NCBI GenBank assembly: GCA_016584305.1
Contig: JACEEZ010023454.1
Span: 261,374-325,373, forward strand
Source: Chionoecetes opilio
Lineage: Eukaryota; Arthropoda; Malacostraca; Decapoda; Majidae
Reading direction: 5' to 3'
DNA length: 64,000 nt
In this document: positions 1 to 48,591 of the stretch, one piece after another
Position numbering within the stretch: position 1 is the first letter of the stretch
Layout of the letters: every line of letters starts with the position of its first letter
Program-made: the position numbers and the translations under genes
Notes under the pieces: generated by a model
Told to the model about the DNA's origin: nothing
Seen by the model: the letters and a program-made list of their open reading frames with translations, nothing else
Databases searched by the model: none

Positions 1-960
1 TTTGCATGCCTTGGAATTAAGAAAGGAGAATTACAAGTTGAAACCTTTGTTTGATTTAAATGTGGTATTGAACTATATTGCCCTCTTTTTGAATCAGTGC
101 TAACGTCAGATGCCGTTGTTATACATGTTCCTTTTCAATCCGAACATGTGTTTGAAGTTCACAGAATATAACCATTTCCTTTTTCAGTTAAATGATCTAT
201 TATGATACTAAATAAACAAAGTACTATGGTGTTAATTGATAATGAATACCCAGTGTGCAACTGGACGCATATCTGATATAGATAGATAGGTGCCGTATAA
301 AATATTTAAACCTGTATTTTTGCCCAGCATCTCCCTGTGCCTTCTTACCTGTAACCAGTGAGGGTATTTGTGAAGTGGTGCAAACTCAGGCGAATGCTTC
401 TCAGACTTTATCGTAGTTTCCTTACACCCACTCCACCATTTCACGACCATTCTTTTACAAACGCTTCTTCGGACATCACTACTTCTTTACACAAACATTC
501 TATGCGTCTGTATTATGTCCCGAAGGTGCAATGTATCAGGAAGTTTCAGGTCATTTCGCAATTTGTATTACTTGCTATTTGCGCTCTGACTATTTGAACA
601 CCTTCCCTGAAAAAAAAAAACTGCACGAAGGGTTTGTAGCTAATTTCACTGCTCGACTTTTCCCTATTGACAGCTTGAAAAGTATATACATTTCTCGAAC
701 ATTAAATGTGTCACTAATACCATTTCTGAGTTTAATTTCTCTATCTGCTCAGAATTAAAAACAGCTATGCATGACTCCTTACCTGCCTACCTTAACCTGG
801 CTGTCCATTTTCCTTCCACGGTTATACCCATCATAATCATCACCATCATAGTAATTCCACTTTGCTGTGTTGTTGGGAAGGCCCTATCTTGGTGTGTTCT
901 CATGAAGGGCAATATCCGACAAAGTCAGGTACATGCATGATTGTAACATCGTTAGGTACA
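1..960. other. Intergenic, no gene recognised
   Basis: AT-rich sequence with only short chance reading frames. I see no domain, splice-bounded exon or repeat family here. A short A run lies near 610-619 and a CAT/ATC-rich patch near 830-855. Confidence 0.6.
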
Positions 961-1300
961 TGTTTCTAGGACGCCGCGAGGACGCGCCGGGTAGGTAAGT
1001 GACCGAGCGATGGTGGCATAATAGGTAAGGTAGGATCTATATGTTTATTTCATGCATGTACTTTTTTCTCCTAATAATATACTCACATTTGAAGGTAGAT
1101 TATACCGTGAGGATGATGACGCGTCACGCCCTGGTTCCTGCCACGTCATCACACAGCCACACCTCGCCTGTTGGACACTACCTCGGGCAACCCCTGTCTA
1201 GGCTGCTACGCCCGAGGCGCCCCGCCCCTGGTACATCAGGCAGAGAAAGACAAGAGACGCTTAATAAACACTCATTATCAAAACTCTTAAGATATATTAT
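961..1300 (+). repeat. Diverged promoter-like repeat shared with 52.0-52.3 kb
   Basis: This stretch shares ordered blocks with 52021-52310: CATGCATG followed by a T run and CTAATAAT, then a TGACG..GTCACGCC and CCACGTCATC pair about 20 bases apart, then a GC-rich CGCCC stretch. The copy inside the large inverted duplication continues into TATAAAGACAG, which would suit an LTR or promoter module. This copy is more decayed. The identity of the parent element is unknown. Confidence 0.45.
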
Positions 1301-1725
1301 TATCTCTACAAACTAATTATTTTTTTCTTCAAATTTCTTCAAGTTTATTCTACCATTATAGATTTCAGTCAATGACACATAATATTAATAAGAAAAGATT
1401 AAATAACTAACGTATTCCTCTTTGTCAAACAGAACATGCACAGCAAATCTTAGTTAGAGGAGTCATACAGTTGAATAGTTTATCTAAATATATTAAGAGC
1501 ATAACGTTTTTCATACTATTAGAATATTTCAATATTTAATATAACGATATCATACATTTAATATTTTTTAATTATACTGACTCTTTAGCTATAACATGTG
1601 CTGTATATAGTATTTTTTATCCTATAAATATATAATTAGTGTTTTATAATGACACATGTATGTATAATTATTATAATGTATTACTATTTTTATCTTTTAT
1701 AATTACTGAATGCTCAGGTTTTATT

Positions 1726-1728
<3 letters not shown>

Positions 1729-1761
<33 letters not shown>

Positions 1762-1796
1762 ATATATATATATATTATATATATATATAATATATA

Positions 1797-1847
<51 letters not shown>

Positions 1848-1875
1848 ATACTTATATGTATTTATATATATGCAT
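1729..1875. repeat. Imperfect (AT)n microsatellite
   Basis: About 145 bp of AT dinucleotides with small interruptions (TATTAT, CTTATATG). Confidence 0.95.
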
Positions 1876-2047
1876 ATATGTCTTACTTGTTTTCAGTATG
1901 TTTTCCCAGCTGTAAATAAACATGGCATAATTCATTATTTGCTTGCTTAATATTATATTCGTTATAGGTCCATAAAATAGCTTCGGCTTAATGAACCTGG
2001 CTGTAACTTATTGTTCATGTATTTACATGATGATTATAGATATGCCG

Positions 2048-2239
<192 letters not shown>

Positions 2240-2689
2240 ACGCATGTGTACCTGTGTACGATAACTTGTACACCTGGTGGGCAATATAACACGTATTACT
2301 AAGTACCTTGTGATGTAGTGCAGCTTATTCCTGCACCAACATCCTCCCTTCGTGTGGCTCTCTTCTCCTCCCTCAGTGGGGCTTTTCTTCCTCATTTTGG
2401 CTTGAGGCCTTGTCGTAAGCTCACAACAGGCAACATTGTAGGTGAGTTTAATTCTTTGCTGAGTCGCTCGGATCAGGGAAGTAAGTAACTGTTGATTAAG
2501 CTATGTATTTTTTTTATAGTTGGAGACTATTTCTGACTTGACTTACTTCTGACATGAGACTTATTTCTGACAAACTTGTAATTGCAGCCAAATATCTGTC
2601 AGTGTTTGTTCGTGTGATTTGTTGATCGACATGGCAAAGCTTAATGTTGCTGGAAATTATGAGAGCCTAAACTGAAGCCGTATCTCACT

Positions 2690-3210
2690 TAACACACTTT
2701 AACACTTTATTATGTTTGCCATTTTACAATATTTTATAAGGGTTATAACAGGATATGGGGTTGCAAACAGCCCTTTACAAGCAAACGCTTTTTGGGCAAA
2801 GGTGTGGAGAGAGAGGGAAAACACACAGAAAAAATAATAAATAAACACAAGGTATATAAATACTAAACAAATACTGACATAAACAGGCGATGATAGTTAG
2901 TAAGTTACTTAGACTAATTTACAGAATAATATACTAGTAATAAATAATATTATACAGTTGCTATGTAGAACTACACAAAAAATAAATACACGAATAATAA
3001 TAACAATGATAATAGTACACAGAGCTAGTATAATGATAATAAATGTTTCTTGAATGTATGTTTAAAAGTGCTTAAGCTAGGTGAATGTTTGATATGTACA
3101 GGGATATCATTCCATAACTTGGGACCTTGGTACATTAGGGAATGTTTGTATAGGGTTAGTCTATGACTAGGTATGGACAGGGAGCGTTGGTTGCTATCTC
3201 TGGTGTTATT
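2690..3210 (-). mobile_element. LINE 3' end fragment (reverse transcriptase C-terminus)
   Basis: On the minus strand, roughly 3207 to 3050 reads as the C-terminal tail typical of animal LINE polyproteins, with the motif GPKLWNDIP followed by SLSTFKHTFKKHLLS. This tail follows the RT domain in Rex/L2/BS-type elements. Upstream RT motifs are not present, so the copy is strongly 5' truncated. The A-rich sequence toward 2820 may be its 3' UTR. The exact clade cannot be given from this fragment. Confidence 0.6.
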
Positions 3211-3678
3211 AAAGGGGCCTTATCAATAAAATTATTTTCATCTTTGCCACAACCAATTAAGAATATCCCCCCAGTAATAAACCACACCCTTAAGACGTCG
3301 GTAACACGGTCCCGTAGTTTACATCTGGCAAAGGATGGAACATTCGGTAACACTCATATTGAGGGGAAGGAGTGATTATTTAAGCCTTTTATTCCCCCCA
3401 ATATAAGAGTGTCATCAAATATTACAGAGCGGATCTTTCATGTTATATATTATATCATATGGCCATGTCGACTAAAAAAATAAGAGATATCAAACGGCTC
3501 AGAGTAAGTGAAATTTGGATGACAAAACCGTAGAGTTGTTCTTCATTTTTTTAACATCTATCATTAATTATCAATTTTATTATTAAACACTGCATCAAAT
3601 ACAAAATAAATAGCACCATCAATTTTTTTTCTTCTTTAAACTGGTTACTATGAAGCTATATGAAAATGTATACATTTA
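3211..3678. other. No gene recognised
   Basis: AT-rich sequence between the LINE fragment and the SINE. The first part may be further decayed LINE sequence. Nothing else is supported. Confidence 0.5.
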
Positions 3679-3905
3679 AAGGGGAGGCGGTGGCAGAGTG
3701 TGCCGCGTTCGAGCCGTGAGTGAGACCAAACTCTTTCTGCATTCATCAAGTTACATAAGATAAGCCACATGCAGCCGATTATCTCTAACTTAGATTACAA
3801 CTGCATTGGAGGACACAGGGGGGCAGGATGAAACTCTAAGCATAGGCACCACTATACAAATCCTATTGCGCCACCACGGGCAAAAAAAGAAAAAAAAAGA
3901 AATTC
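3679..3905 (+). mobile_element. tRNA-derived SINE, copy 1 (damaged head)
   Basis: The body matches the fuller copy at 4905-5275: shared blocks are the CACATGC..CC, GCATYGGAGGACACAGGGGG and GCGCCACCACGGG segments. It ends in an A-rich tail (3882-3899). The tRNA-like head is largely missing and replaced by a GC-rich stretch. Confidence 0.75.
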
Positions 3906-3950
3906 GGTTTCCTATAATAGAGCGAAAAAACAGACAAACACATTTTCCCT

Positions 3951-4214
<264 letters not shown>

Positions 4215-4218
4215 AGGT

Positions 4219-4396
4219 ATGGGGCGTCATGCCTTCAAGACGGGCCTCGCCGAGCAGCAGTTGTTTGCATGGCTGTGGTTTGAAGGACTGTCGTTCAGAA
4301 CCATCGCCAGACACACAAGACGCAGCCCCACTACCGTGCAGAAATGGGTGCGCCACCTGTTAGGGAGGAACGCGCATACACACAGATACTGTCGCA

Positions 4397-4427
<31 letters not shown>

Positions 4428-4557
4428 ACCCAAATATTCACAAATGAGTGATAAACTAAGATATTATCTGATTTGTATTTTTCCCGGATATTCACACTTT
4501 AGGCTGAACAATTATCTTATATACGACAAACGTAATATAGAGTTATATTCATGCTAG
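4219..4557 (+). CDS. Small helix-turn-helix ORF with poly-alanine tract
   Basis: A 112-codon ORF starting at an ATG just after a TTTAG acceptor-like site. Residues about 22-47 (EGLSFRTIARHTRRSPTTVQ, then KWVRHL) look like a homeodomain-like helix-turn-helix of the kind found in transposase N-termini and other DNA-binding proteins: a small residue, hydrophobic spacing, and a recognition helix ending in KWV. A GCT-repeat gives eight consecutive alanines near residues 57-64; this stretch may be slippage rather than function. Codon use and GC content to about 4430 differ from the AT-rich surroundings, which favours a genuine exon or a captured domain. The sequence after the alanines is AT-rich and probably not coding. 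I do not recognise a named gene. It lies on the same strand as the IR gene, 4.3 kb upstream. Confidence 0.5.
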
Positions 4558-4559
4558 AA

Positions 4560-4904
4560 CGTTCTCCCTCCATCTCAGCCACTGACGTGATCTGAACAAC
4601 ATGTATTATGATGAACACAAATAAATAAATAATAATATTTTAAATAACTGATTGTGTCTTTCCTTGATGGCCCTTCTAATTAAAAGACAGAATGCACAAC
4701 GTTACCAACTAGTATATCCCACGAGCGCATAATGTTCCTTTAGAAAAACATAGTTTATTTCTAATGCTCCATAAATCCCAACGTGTCATCTAATTTACAT
4801 TATCTTTTTCTTTTATTTGCTGAGAGAATGTTCAGTTATCAAATGTGCAGGCCATTCATCTCCGGTTCTTGCTAAGAAGAGGAGTGTTTCAGTCTTTCTG
4901 ACCA
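4560..4904. other. No gene recognised
   Basis: AT-rich spacer, with AATAAATAAATAATAATATTTT near 4619-4640. Nothing further is supported. Confidence 0.5.
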
Positions 4905-5275
4905 CATCTGGGGAGGTGGTAGCAAAGTGAATAGCGTCTCCGCGTGGTGTGATCGATGACCCGAGTTCGATCCCCGATTAGAACGAATATCCACTTAAGA
5001 TCTTTCTGCAACCGTCGAGTGGCCTAAGAATACCCACATGCTTGCTGCCCATTAACTCTACTTTCGATTGCGAGTGCATCGGAGGACACAGGGGGGTGGC
5101 ATGAGCTTCTTATCACAGGCGTCGCTAAAAAATCCTGCCTGCGCCACCACGGGTGAGGGCCAACCATCACAGTCCTCGAGTGAACCTCTAGGGCCTACCA
5201 GACCAGCTTAGAGGTCACTGCCTACTGGCGCTATATAGGCACGAATGTTAAAAAAAATTAAAAAAATAATTTATG
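4905..5275 (+). mobile_element. tRNA-derived SINE, copy 2 (near full length)
   Basis: The head carries RNA polymerase III boxes: an A-box-like GTGGTAGCAAAGTGAATAG near 4915 and a B box GAGTTCGATCC near 4965. The body contains GGAGGACACAGGGGGG and GCGCCACCACGGGTGAGGGCC. The tail is CGAATGTTAAAAAAAATTAA. The same family occurs at 3679-3905 (+) and 9160-9545 (-). Confidence 0.85.
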
Positions 5276-5690
5276 TTTTTTAAAAATGTCTAGAAAAAGA
5301 TAATTTAATGTATTTAACTTTGTATAAATAAGTATAGTTTTATGGATATGTATCATGAATTTGAAAAGAATGCCTAAGGGATAACAAGTAGTCATCACAT
5401 TATGATAACTGTTTTATATTGTGTATAATAGGTGAAGTCAAACATTAACGTTCCTCTGAAGGAATACCATGGAGCCCGATGGTACAGTCAGCGTCACAGC
5501 TAAAATCATTTATCTATTGTTATATGGCATAATTGCACACATTATCTGTACACAGCCTAATATATTATTTTCATAGTTTTTAACATTAATGTTTGATAAA
5601 TTTTGGTAAGTGCGCCTAATATAAAATGGTTTAGTGTTATGGGGCGAATTTATATTTTAAAAGTAAAATAGCCTAATATCTTTTGCAGGG
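5276..5690. other. No gene recognised; possible piggyBac 5' flank
   Basis: AT-rich sequence immediately upstream of the decayed piggyBac reading frame. I looked for a TTAA-flanked terminal repeat and could not identify one. Confidence 0.4.
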
Positions 5691-5694
5691 GTTT

Positions 5695-7496
5695 CATGAA
5701 TGTTAAGGAGTCAATTACCTATCTGTATTCCATACCTGACGATGATGAGTCTACGGGCATTGATATAGCATTTGAACCACCTGTTGATGGGGATGAATCT
5801 TAACCAAATGATCCGGGGAAATATGTTGTTGATGTAGGAAAAGAATATGTGAAACTACTTGGACCCGGTTACTAGCTAATGCATCTCACATTGAGCTAAC
5901 AAACATAAATTCATGTGTTGAACCCAGTTCATCCTGGTCAACTACAGTAAATCTTCTAGAAGAGCATGCTGTTCAGGTTTCACCGCAAGAGAAAGCTGTA
6001 AAAATGGAACAATCGAGGAGGAGTAAAAAAAATACAAAACTTAATTATGAATGGAAAAAATGCAGTACTCCTGAAAATACTTATGTTGAGAGAATAAAAG
6101 TAGAACATGAAAGTCAGCACAATCTTGTAATTTTGGATAGGTGGGCAGATAAAGAATTAACTCCTTATGATATCTGTACTAGATTTTGGAAAGATGAGAT
6201 AATATAACTCATAAAAGAAGAAACAAACAGGTACCACAAAGTAAAATTTGATAAAGAGCTCCATTTTACCATCAATTAATTATATCAAATGTTGGGCAAT
6301 TTTATTTGTCAGGCTATAATAATGTCCCTAACCGTCGGTTGTTCTGGTCAAGATGTGCTGATACTATACATCTTGCTGTGATTCAGTCTGGAATGTCAGT
6401 AAACAGATTTGAGGAGATTGTTAGAAGATTACACTTTGCATATACTTCAAAGATGCCTGCAAATGAGAAAATATATAAGATAAGGTTTTTATTTGATCAT
6501 TCAACAAATTATTTATGGACTTTACTTAACCACTCCCTATGACATGAGCTGTTGATGAAGCAATAAAACCATATTATGGGCATCATTGCCTCAAACAGTC
6601 TATTAAAGAAAAACCTGTGAGATTTGGATTAAAATTCTGGTGTTTGTGTTCAGCTGAGGTTCAGCTGTGTTGAGATGAGGATTCTGGCTATGAAAAAGAG
6701 GGAATAATCAGATAATCAGTTGTTCAGATTTTTACAAGAGGAATAGTTCCATCAAAGAGTAATAGGTACATATAAAATTTTGTTCACCACTCTACCTCTC
6801 CTTGAGTCATTTAAGGAAACAAATGTACATCTTACAGACATCATAGGTCAAAACAGAGTAAGAGATGTATTTCAAACTGACATGAAAATAGAAAGAAAGA
6901 GGAACTTTAGAAACCTTCAAAACTAAAGAAGGAACATTAGCTATTTGTCACTGGAATTATACCAGTGACGTCATAGTCGCAACCAACACGACTAATAGTA
7001 CTTCCTTGGGCATGAGTAAATAAAAAGGTAATAAAAGCAAAGGAAATAGGTAGTAACCATTCTACAACCAGTAGTAATTCAATGATATGATAATGGAATA
7101 GGAGGAGTGCATCTATTTGATCAATTTCGAGGCACGTACAGAGTAGCTTTCCATAAGCGTGCGTGGTATTTTCCTCTGTTTAGATTTATTATAAATGCAG
7201 CAATTGTAAGTGGATGGCTTTTGTTTAGAAGGACTAGCAAAATCTTTGAGTTAGACTTTCTGAAAAATGTCGTAAACATTATTTTGAAGCCATATGAGAA
7301 GCCTGGCAAATTTGTTCCAATAAAGCTTCCTGAACTTGTGCGGTATGATGGGATTGGACTTGACATTGTAATGAGTGACAGACAGCGCAGATGTGGAGTG
7401 TGCAAGAAAAATGCAAAACCAAATTTCACGAAATGTGATGTTGCACTGCATGTCACATGTTGGCTGCAATACCATACACAGAAAGGAAGAAATTGA
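5695..7496 (+). pseudogene. Decayed piggyBac-type transposase
   Basis: The reading frame is broken by several stops and frameshifts but keeps the family's layout: an acidic N-terminus near 5700-5860, a central block at 6306-6540 with GYNNVPNRRLFW and NRFEEIVRRLHFA, and a C-terminal block at 7107-7496 with HLFDQFRGTYRVAFHKR and WYFPLFRFIINAAIV. It finishes with a cysteine-rich tail (CGVCKKNA..CDVALHVTC..H), as in piggyBac transposases, where it binds zinc. The catalytic middle region (6540-7100) is scrambled. Such proteins cut and paste DNA at TTAA sites; this copy cannot be active. Termini were not found. Confidence 0.8.
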
Positions 7497-7604
7497 CTAA
7501 ATGCATATATACAGTGAAAATTGTGTCAACAAATTTGCAGCAATGTATGAAACTTTTATCATTGATATATTACAGGTATTCTTGTGAAGGATAATATGTT
7601 TATG

Positions 7605-8782
<1,178 letters not shown>

Positions 8783-8858
8783 TCATAATAGATAACACTC
8801 TCGGTTAAAACACCTGTAAAGTATGATAAATGAATGATGTATACAATGTTTCAGCTGT

Positions 8859-43418
<34,560 letters not shown>

Positions 43419-43692
43419 CTTCACGGCTCACCAGGCACTCCCTCAGTAGTCAGCACTCATCGGGTCTCGCTCTCTTCCCTGGGCGAGCTCCATGTAAGAC
43501 GCCGCTGACTGCAAGGCTCACCAGGCACTCAACACTCATCGGGCCTTGATCTCCTTCCTGGGAGAGCTACTACTTGTAAGGCGCCGCTACCTGCACGGCT
43601 CACCAGACACTCAAAACTCATCGGGTGTTATCAGTGTGACGATTGATATTGGTGTTTTTATTAATCATGCAAGAGGAAAATCATGATGATCA

Positions 43693-43698
43693 AATAAA
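43693..43698 (+). promoter_or_regulatory. Possible IR polyadenylation signal
   Basis: AATAAA 275 bp beyond the IR stop codon, the first in a suitable position. Confidence 0.4.
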
Positions 43699-44404
43699 GA
43701 CGAGTTATATAAAAGCCATCATGACTGGCAATCATAACTTATGCAAGCATGAAACAAATATTTAGACTTGCTTCATTAACTGTCCTAGTTATTTTTAGGG
43801 TGATAGGACCGATTTCTGGCTCGGTTCTCGGTCCTCATATATGCGCAGGTAATATTATACAATACAAGAAAAGTCTATGATAAGAATATAATATGTCACA
43901 TAAGGATGAAAATTGCTGAGCTGTGAACATGACGTCACGGAATTGTCTTAGAGAAAATAGAGTTGTTCCTCCCGTTATATTCTTTCCTTTAATACTTGGT
44001 GTACATATATGGAACAAAAACTATGAGAAAGGCGCGCCTCTGTGCAGCGGCGATGTTCTCAAAATGTAACTCCTTATTCGTGGCCGCTGGCAAACAGGTG
44101 TCTCTTTCCTTGGTCTGTCCTTAATGCCGAGGAATAACATAGAGAATCGAGCCTTCACTTCAATAACTACTAATTGTATTATTGGTTTTCCATGTGATGG
44201 GTGAGTAGCGGCTTGCGGACGTTTGTGTCTTGTAATTACTATGCAATCTATATCAGCAATTTGAAAAATAATGTGTGAATGTTTGGATCTTACTTAGAAA
44301 AAACTGGACGGTCGGTTGTCGCAGAAAAGACTCTCCGGGCTACTTATACGGGTAAACGGGTACAGGAACTCACGCTTGTTTGAAATTACCGCTGCCCACC
44401 TGTG
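43699..44404. other. No gene recognised
   Basis: Intergenic sequence downstream of the IR gene; nothing identified. Confidence 0.5.
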
Positions 44405-44697
44405 TGTGTGTGTGCGTTATTCACCCATGGTCTTGTCCACGCGAGTCCGATCGACTCGCGATCGCCAGTTTCACCCTCCCGGTGCGAGCCTGGAGCTCAT
44501 TATTTACGATCTATGAGTAATGTTGGGACCTCACACACCACACACACCCATCCCTTTGCTCAAGGGGGACAGTAACCGCACGAATTAACCATTGAAAAAT
44601 TAGCCAAGGAGCAGTGAGGATTCGAACCGGCTACCACATAATGGCAGACCGGCGCGCTATCAACCTGACCATCGCGGTGTGTGTGTGTCTGTGTGTA

Positions 44698-44739
<42 letters not shown>

Positions 44740-44751
44740 GTGTGTGTGTGT
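44405..44751 (-). mobile_element. tRNA-derived SINE plus (GT)n
   Basis: Minus-strand tRNA-like head near 44620-44680 (B box GGTTCGAATCC read in reverse; GGTCAGGTTGATAGCGC A-box side). It begins at TTATTCACCCATGGTCTTGT. Immediately beyond the head is a GT tract 44683-44751. Same family as 45188-45355. Confidence 0.8.
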
Positions 44752-44829
44752 GGTATGTATTCATCTAGTTGTATTTTACAGGGCATGAACTACACTCGTA
44801 TGGTCCTGTCTCCATAGCTACATTTTTTA

Positions 44830-45077
44830 TTTGCTTCCTTAGTGCTTAGTATTAGCCGAACCCACCTAGCCGAACCCACCACCCCGGGAGGCGGGTTACG
44901 AACCCCCGGCTAACACCCGGTACCCATTTACTGCTGGGTGGACAGTGGCTAGGGTTATAAAGAGACCATCCATCTTTTTCTGCTCATCTCGAGGATCGAA
45001 CCCGAGACATCTCGGTACTGAACCGAGCGTGCCTACACTACACTAGGGAGTACCCGTACTGTGTGTGTGTGTACGTA

Positions 45078-45120
<43 letters not shown>

Positions 45121-45151
45121 GTGTGTGTGTGTGTGCGTGTGTGTGTACGTA

Positions 45152-45190
<39 letters not shown>
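44830..45190 (-). mobile_element. tRNA-derived SINE of another family plus (GT)n
   Basis: Minus strand: TAGTGTAGTGTAGGCACGCT (A-box side) and GGGTTCGATCCTC (B box), body with GGTGGGTTCGGCTA. A GT tract follows at 45061-45190. Confidence 0.75.
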
Positions 45191-45194
<4 letters not shown>

Positions 45195-45355
45195 CACCCA
45201 TGGTGTTCTCCACGTAAGCCGGGCTCGCAATCGCTAGCTAGGACAGTAACCGCTCGAATATATCAGTGAAAAATCCCCGGGAACGAGCGAGGATTTGAAC
45301 CGGGTAACCCCAGAATGGCGCGCCAAAGCTCTATCCACTTGACCGTCGTGGCGGT

Positions 45356-45438
<83 letters not shown>

Positions 45439-45442
45439 TGTG
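45188..45442 (-). mobile_element. tRNA-derived SINE plus long (GT)n
   Basis: Starts TTATTCACCCATGGTGTTCT like the copy at 44405. Minus-strand GGTCAAGTGGATAGAGCTTT and GGTTCAAATCC are clear Pol III boxes. The head is followed by (GT)n to about 45440. Confidence 0.85.
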
Positions 45443-45632
45443 TATGTGCATTAGGGTGGCCCAAAAACACGGGGCTATAATTTTTGTTGATAAAATGCTG
45501 CTCCACAAGGCTGATTTGGTTACATATGACTACAAGACCCTAAATGCAAAAATTGGGGAGATATGAGCATATTTAGAGGTCCCAACAACTTACACATTAC
45601 AATTCAAATATTTTGTTCTGCCTTATGTTCTA

Positions 45633-46229
45633 CTAGCCGCAAAGCCGCCCTCCGGGCGGACTTTTTGGCTAGCTCCTGCGGAGGGCTATTGGTGGGCCTT
45701 CGGCCCACCACCTGTGTTTGGTGGGCCTTCGGCCCACCAAACACAGACTCTCCAGATAGCCCCTTCTAACTTTCCTGAAATTATGGATGTAGAAATGTAT
45801 GTATTAACGCCAACCCATTCACATCACCCCCAACCCATTCACTCACCCATTACCCATCACCCCCCACCCATTCACTCACCCATTACCCATCACCACACAC
45901 CCATTCACTCACCCATTACCCATCACCACCCATCTATTCCCTCACCCATCACCCATCACCCCCCACCCATTCACTCACCTATCACCTCACACCCATTACC
46001 CATCACCCCACCCATTCACTCACCCATTACCCATCACCCTACATCAAGGTTTCCTCAATTCTCGCAACCCACTTTTTTTTCACAATTCTCGCTAATAGGC
46101 TGCTAAAATAAAAAATAAATAAAAAGTGATCGGATCATCTCATAAGTGGGCTTAAAACCTTCCCCTGGTCAACCTGGTTCCAAAAATGTGGTATATGATG
46201 GGATTCCGCCACGGGGGGCGGCACCTATA

Positions 46230-46303
<74 letters not shown>

Positions 46304-46334
46304 ACACACACACTTTCGCTTATATTATTATAGA
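45633..46334 (-). mobile_element. Non-autonomous Helitron, copy A
   Basis: Read on the minus strand it starts TCTATAATAATATAAGCGAA and ends with a CCGCCC-GGA-GGGCGG hairpin, then CTTTGCGG and CTAG. It sits between A and T without target duplication. Inside: a GT/CA tract and a minisatellite of about 28-30 bp (CCCATTCACTCACCCATTAC). Confidence 0.9.
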
Positions 46335-46387
46335 TATATTACAATTATCACACAAATCATCATTATTTACAGTTATTGGTATATATA

Positions 46388-48492
46388 ATGGCAACAACGA
46401 AGAGCTCACGAGACGTTTGTCTCCTAGGTAAGGCTGAGAAGGATATCCTGGGCTCTGGGCTGCCTACAAATGGAAAAGTTTTCCGAAAACTCATGTTTCA
46501 CCATCAAGTAAATGGACTCACAGTCAGTGAAAGCGCTAAAGCCACAACAGATGCGACAGTTGTTATATTTTATAAGGCCCGTATTCCGACCCAACGGGTT
46601 GATTCAGGCCTACGAAAACTCTGTAAACTTTATGCCCAGTACTGTTCAGTTAAGGCTCACCGATTGACACTGCAAGATGGATGCCGAGTCAAGGAGGAGC
46701 TGTTTTAAAGCTGTAGCTCAGCTGATGAGCTCTGCGATACCTCACGAAAGATGCCCTTAGCATCATGAAGAACAAGGTGGACCAGCTGTTCTTCCTCATG
46801 CAACAGCACGATCCATCTAGTGCAAGCATGTCTGGAATTGACATGTCCTTAACGCACATGGAGTGTCGCAAGCGCAAAAGGATTAAGCAGGAAATTGCTC
46901 GAAAGGAGAAGCATGCAAGTACAATGTATGCCCACAAGGCTGGCATGGTTGTAGGTTCTGATTCATCTGGGAAATGAAAGTACTAGCAGTTCATGTGCCT
47001 CATCAGAAGATGACTTTCATCCTCTAAGAATTTCAAGAAAATCTCAACCTAAGATGCAGAAGAAGAGAATTGTGACCAATGTAGTGGCGGCACCCCTCGA
47101 CCGAGTGAAACTAACTTACCGCATTGCAATGTTCGTTAATGGCTCTGTGTCACAAGCATTTGGACATAACCTAACTGATGTGTCACTGTCTCGGAACACG
47201 ATTAGGCGATCTCGAATGGTTGCACGGAAGGAGTTGGCAACTATTGAAAAACATGCATTTTTACCAGGCAATCCACTGCTTCTTCACTGGGACGGTAAAC
47301 TGCTTCCAAATATAGCAGGCAGCAATGAGCTTGTGGATCGTGTTGCAATATTGGTCACTGGTGGCAATATGGAGCAACTACTTGCTGTACCCAAGATTTG
47401 CCGAGGCACTAGAAAGGAGCAAAGCAATGCCTGTCTTCATGCACTGGATGACTGGATCCTAAAGTTCATGGTTCAGGGAATAGTCTTTGACACAACAACA
47501 TCCAACACCGGGTTAAAGATAGGTGCCTGCACCCTACTAGAAAAGGCCTTTGATAGAGAGCTTGTCTGGATTGCATGCCGTCATCACATGTTTGAAGTGA
47601 TACTTTAAAACGTATTCACCATCACTTTGGGTGGTCCTGAGATGAGCTATTCAAACGCTTCAAGAAAAGCTGGCCTTTATTCAATACTAGCCGCAAAGCC
47701 ACCCTCCGGGCGGACTTTTTGGCTAGCTCCTGCGGAGGGCTATTGGTGGGCCTTCGGCCCACCAAACACAGACTCTCCAGATAGACCCTTCTAACTTTCC
47801 TGAAATCATGGATGTAGAAATGTATGTATTAACGCCAACCCATTCACATCACCCCCAACCCATTCACATCACCCCCAACCCATTCACATCACCCCAACCC
47901 ATTCACATCACCCCCAACCCATTCACATCACCCCAACCATTCACATCACCCCAACCATTCACTCACCCATTACCATCACCCCACTCATTCACTCACCCAT
48001 TACCCATCACACCCCACCCATTCACTCACCCATTACACATCACCACACACCCATTCACTCACCCATTACCCATCACCCCCCACCTATTCCCTCACCCATC
48101 ACCCATCACCCCCACCCATTCACTCACCCATTACCCATCACCCTCCACCCATTCACTCACCCATTACCCATCAACACACACCCATTCACTCACCCATTAC
48201 TCATCACCCCCCCCTATTCCCTCACCCATCACCCATCACCCCCCACCCATTCACTCACCCATTACCCATCACCCCACCCATTCACTCACCCATTACCCAT
48301 CACTCTACATCAAGGTTTCCTCAATTCTCGCAACCCACTTTTTTTCACAATTCTCGTTAATAAGCTACTAAAAAAAAAAAAAAAAAAAGTGATCGGATCA
48401 TCTCATAAGTGTGCTTAAAACCTTCCCCTGGTCAAGCCGGTTCCAAAACTGTGCCATATGAGGGGATTCCGCCACGGGGGGCGGAACCTATA

Positions 48493-48591
<99 letters not shown>

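Noticed and set aside
45780..46106. His/Pro/Thr-rich reading frames (also 47808-48371, 57078-57744, 59588-59932)
   Set aside because: They are translations of the Helitron minisatellite.
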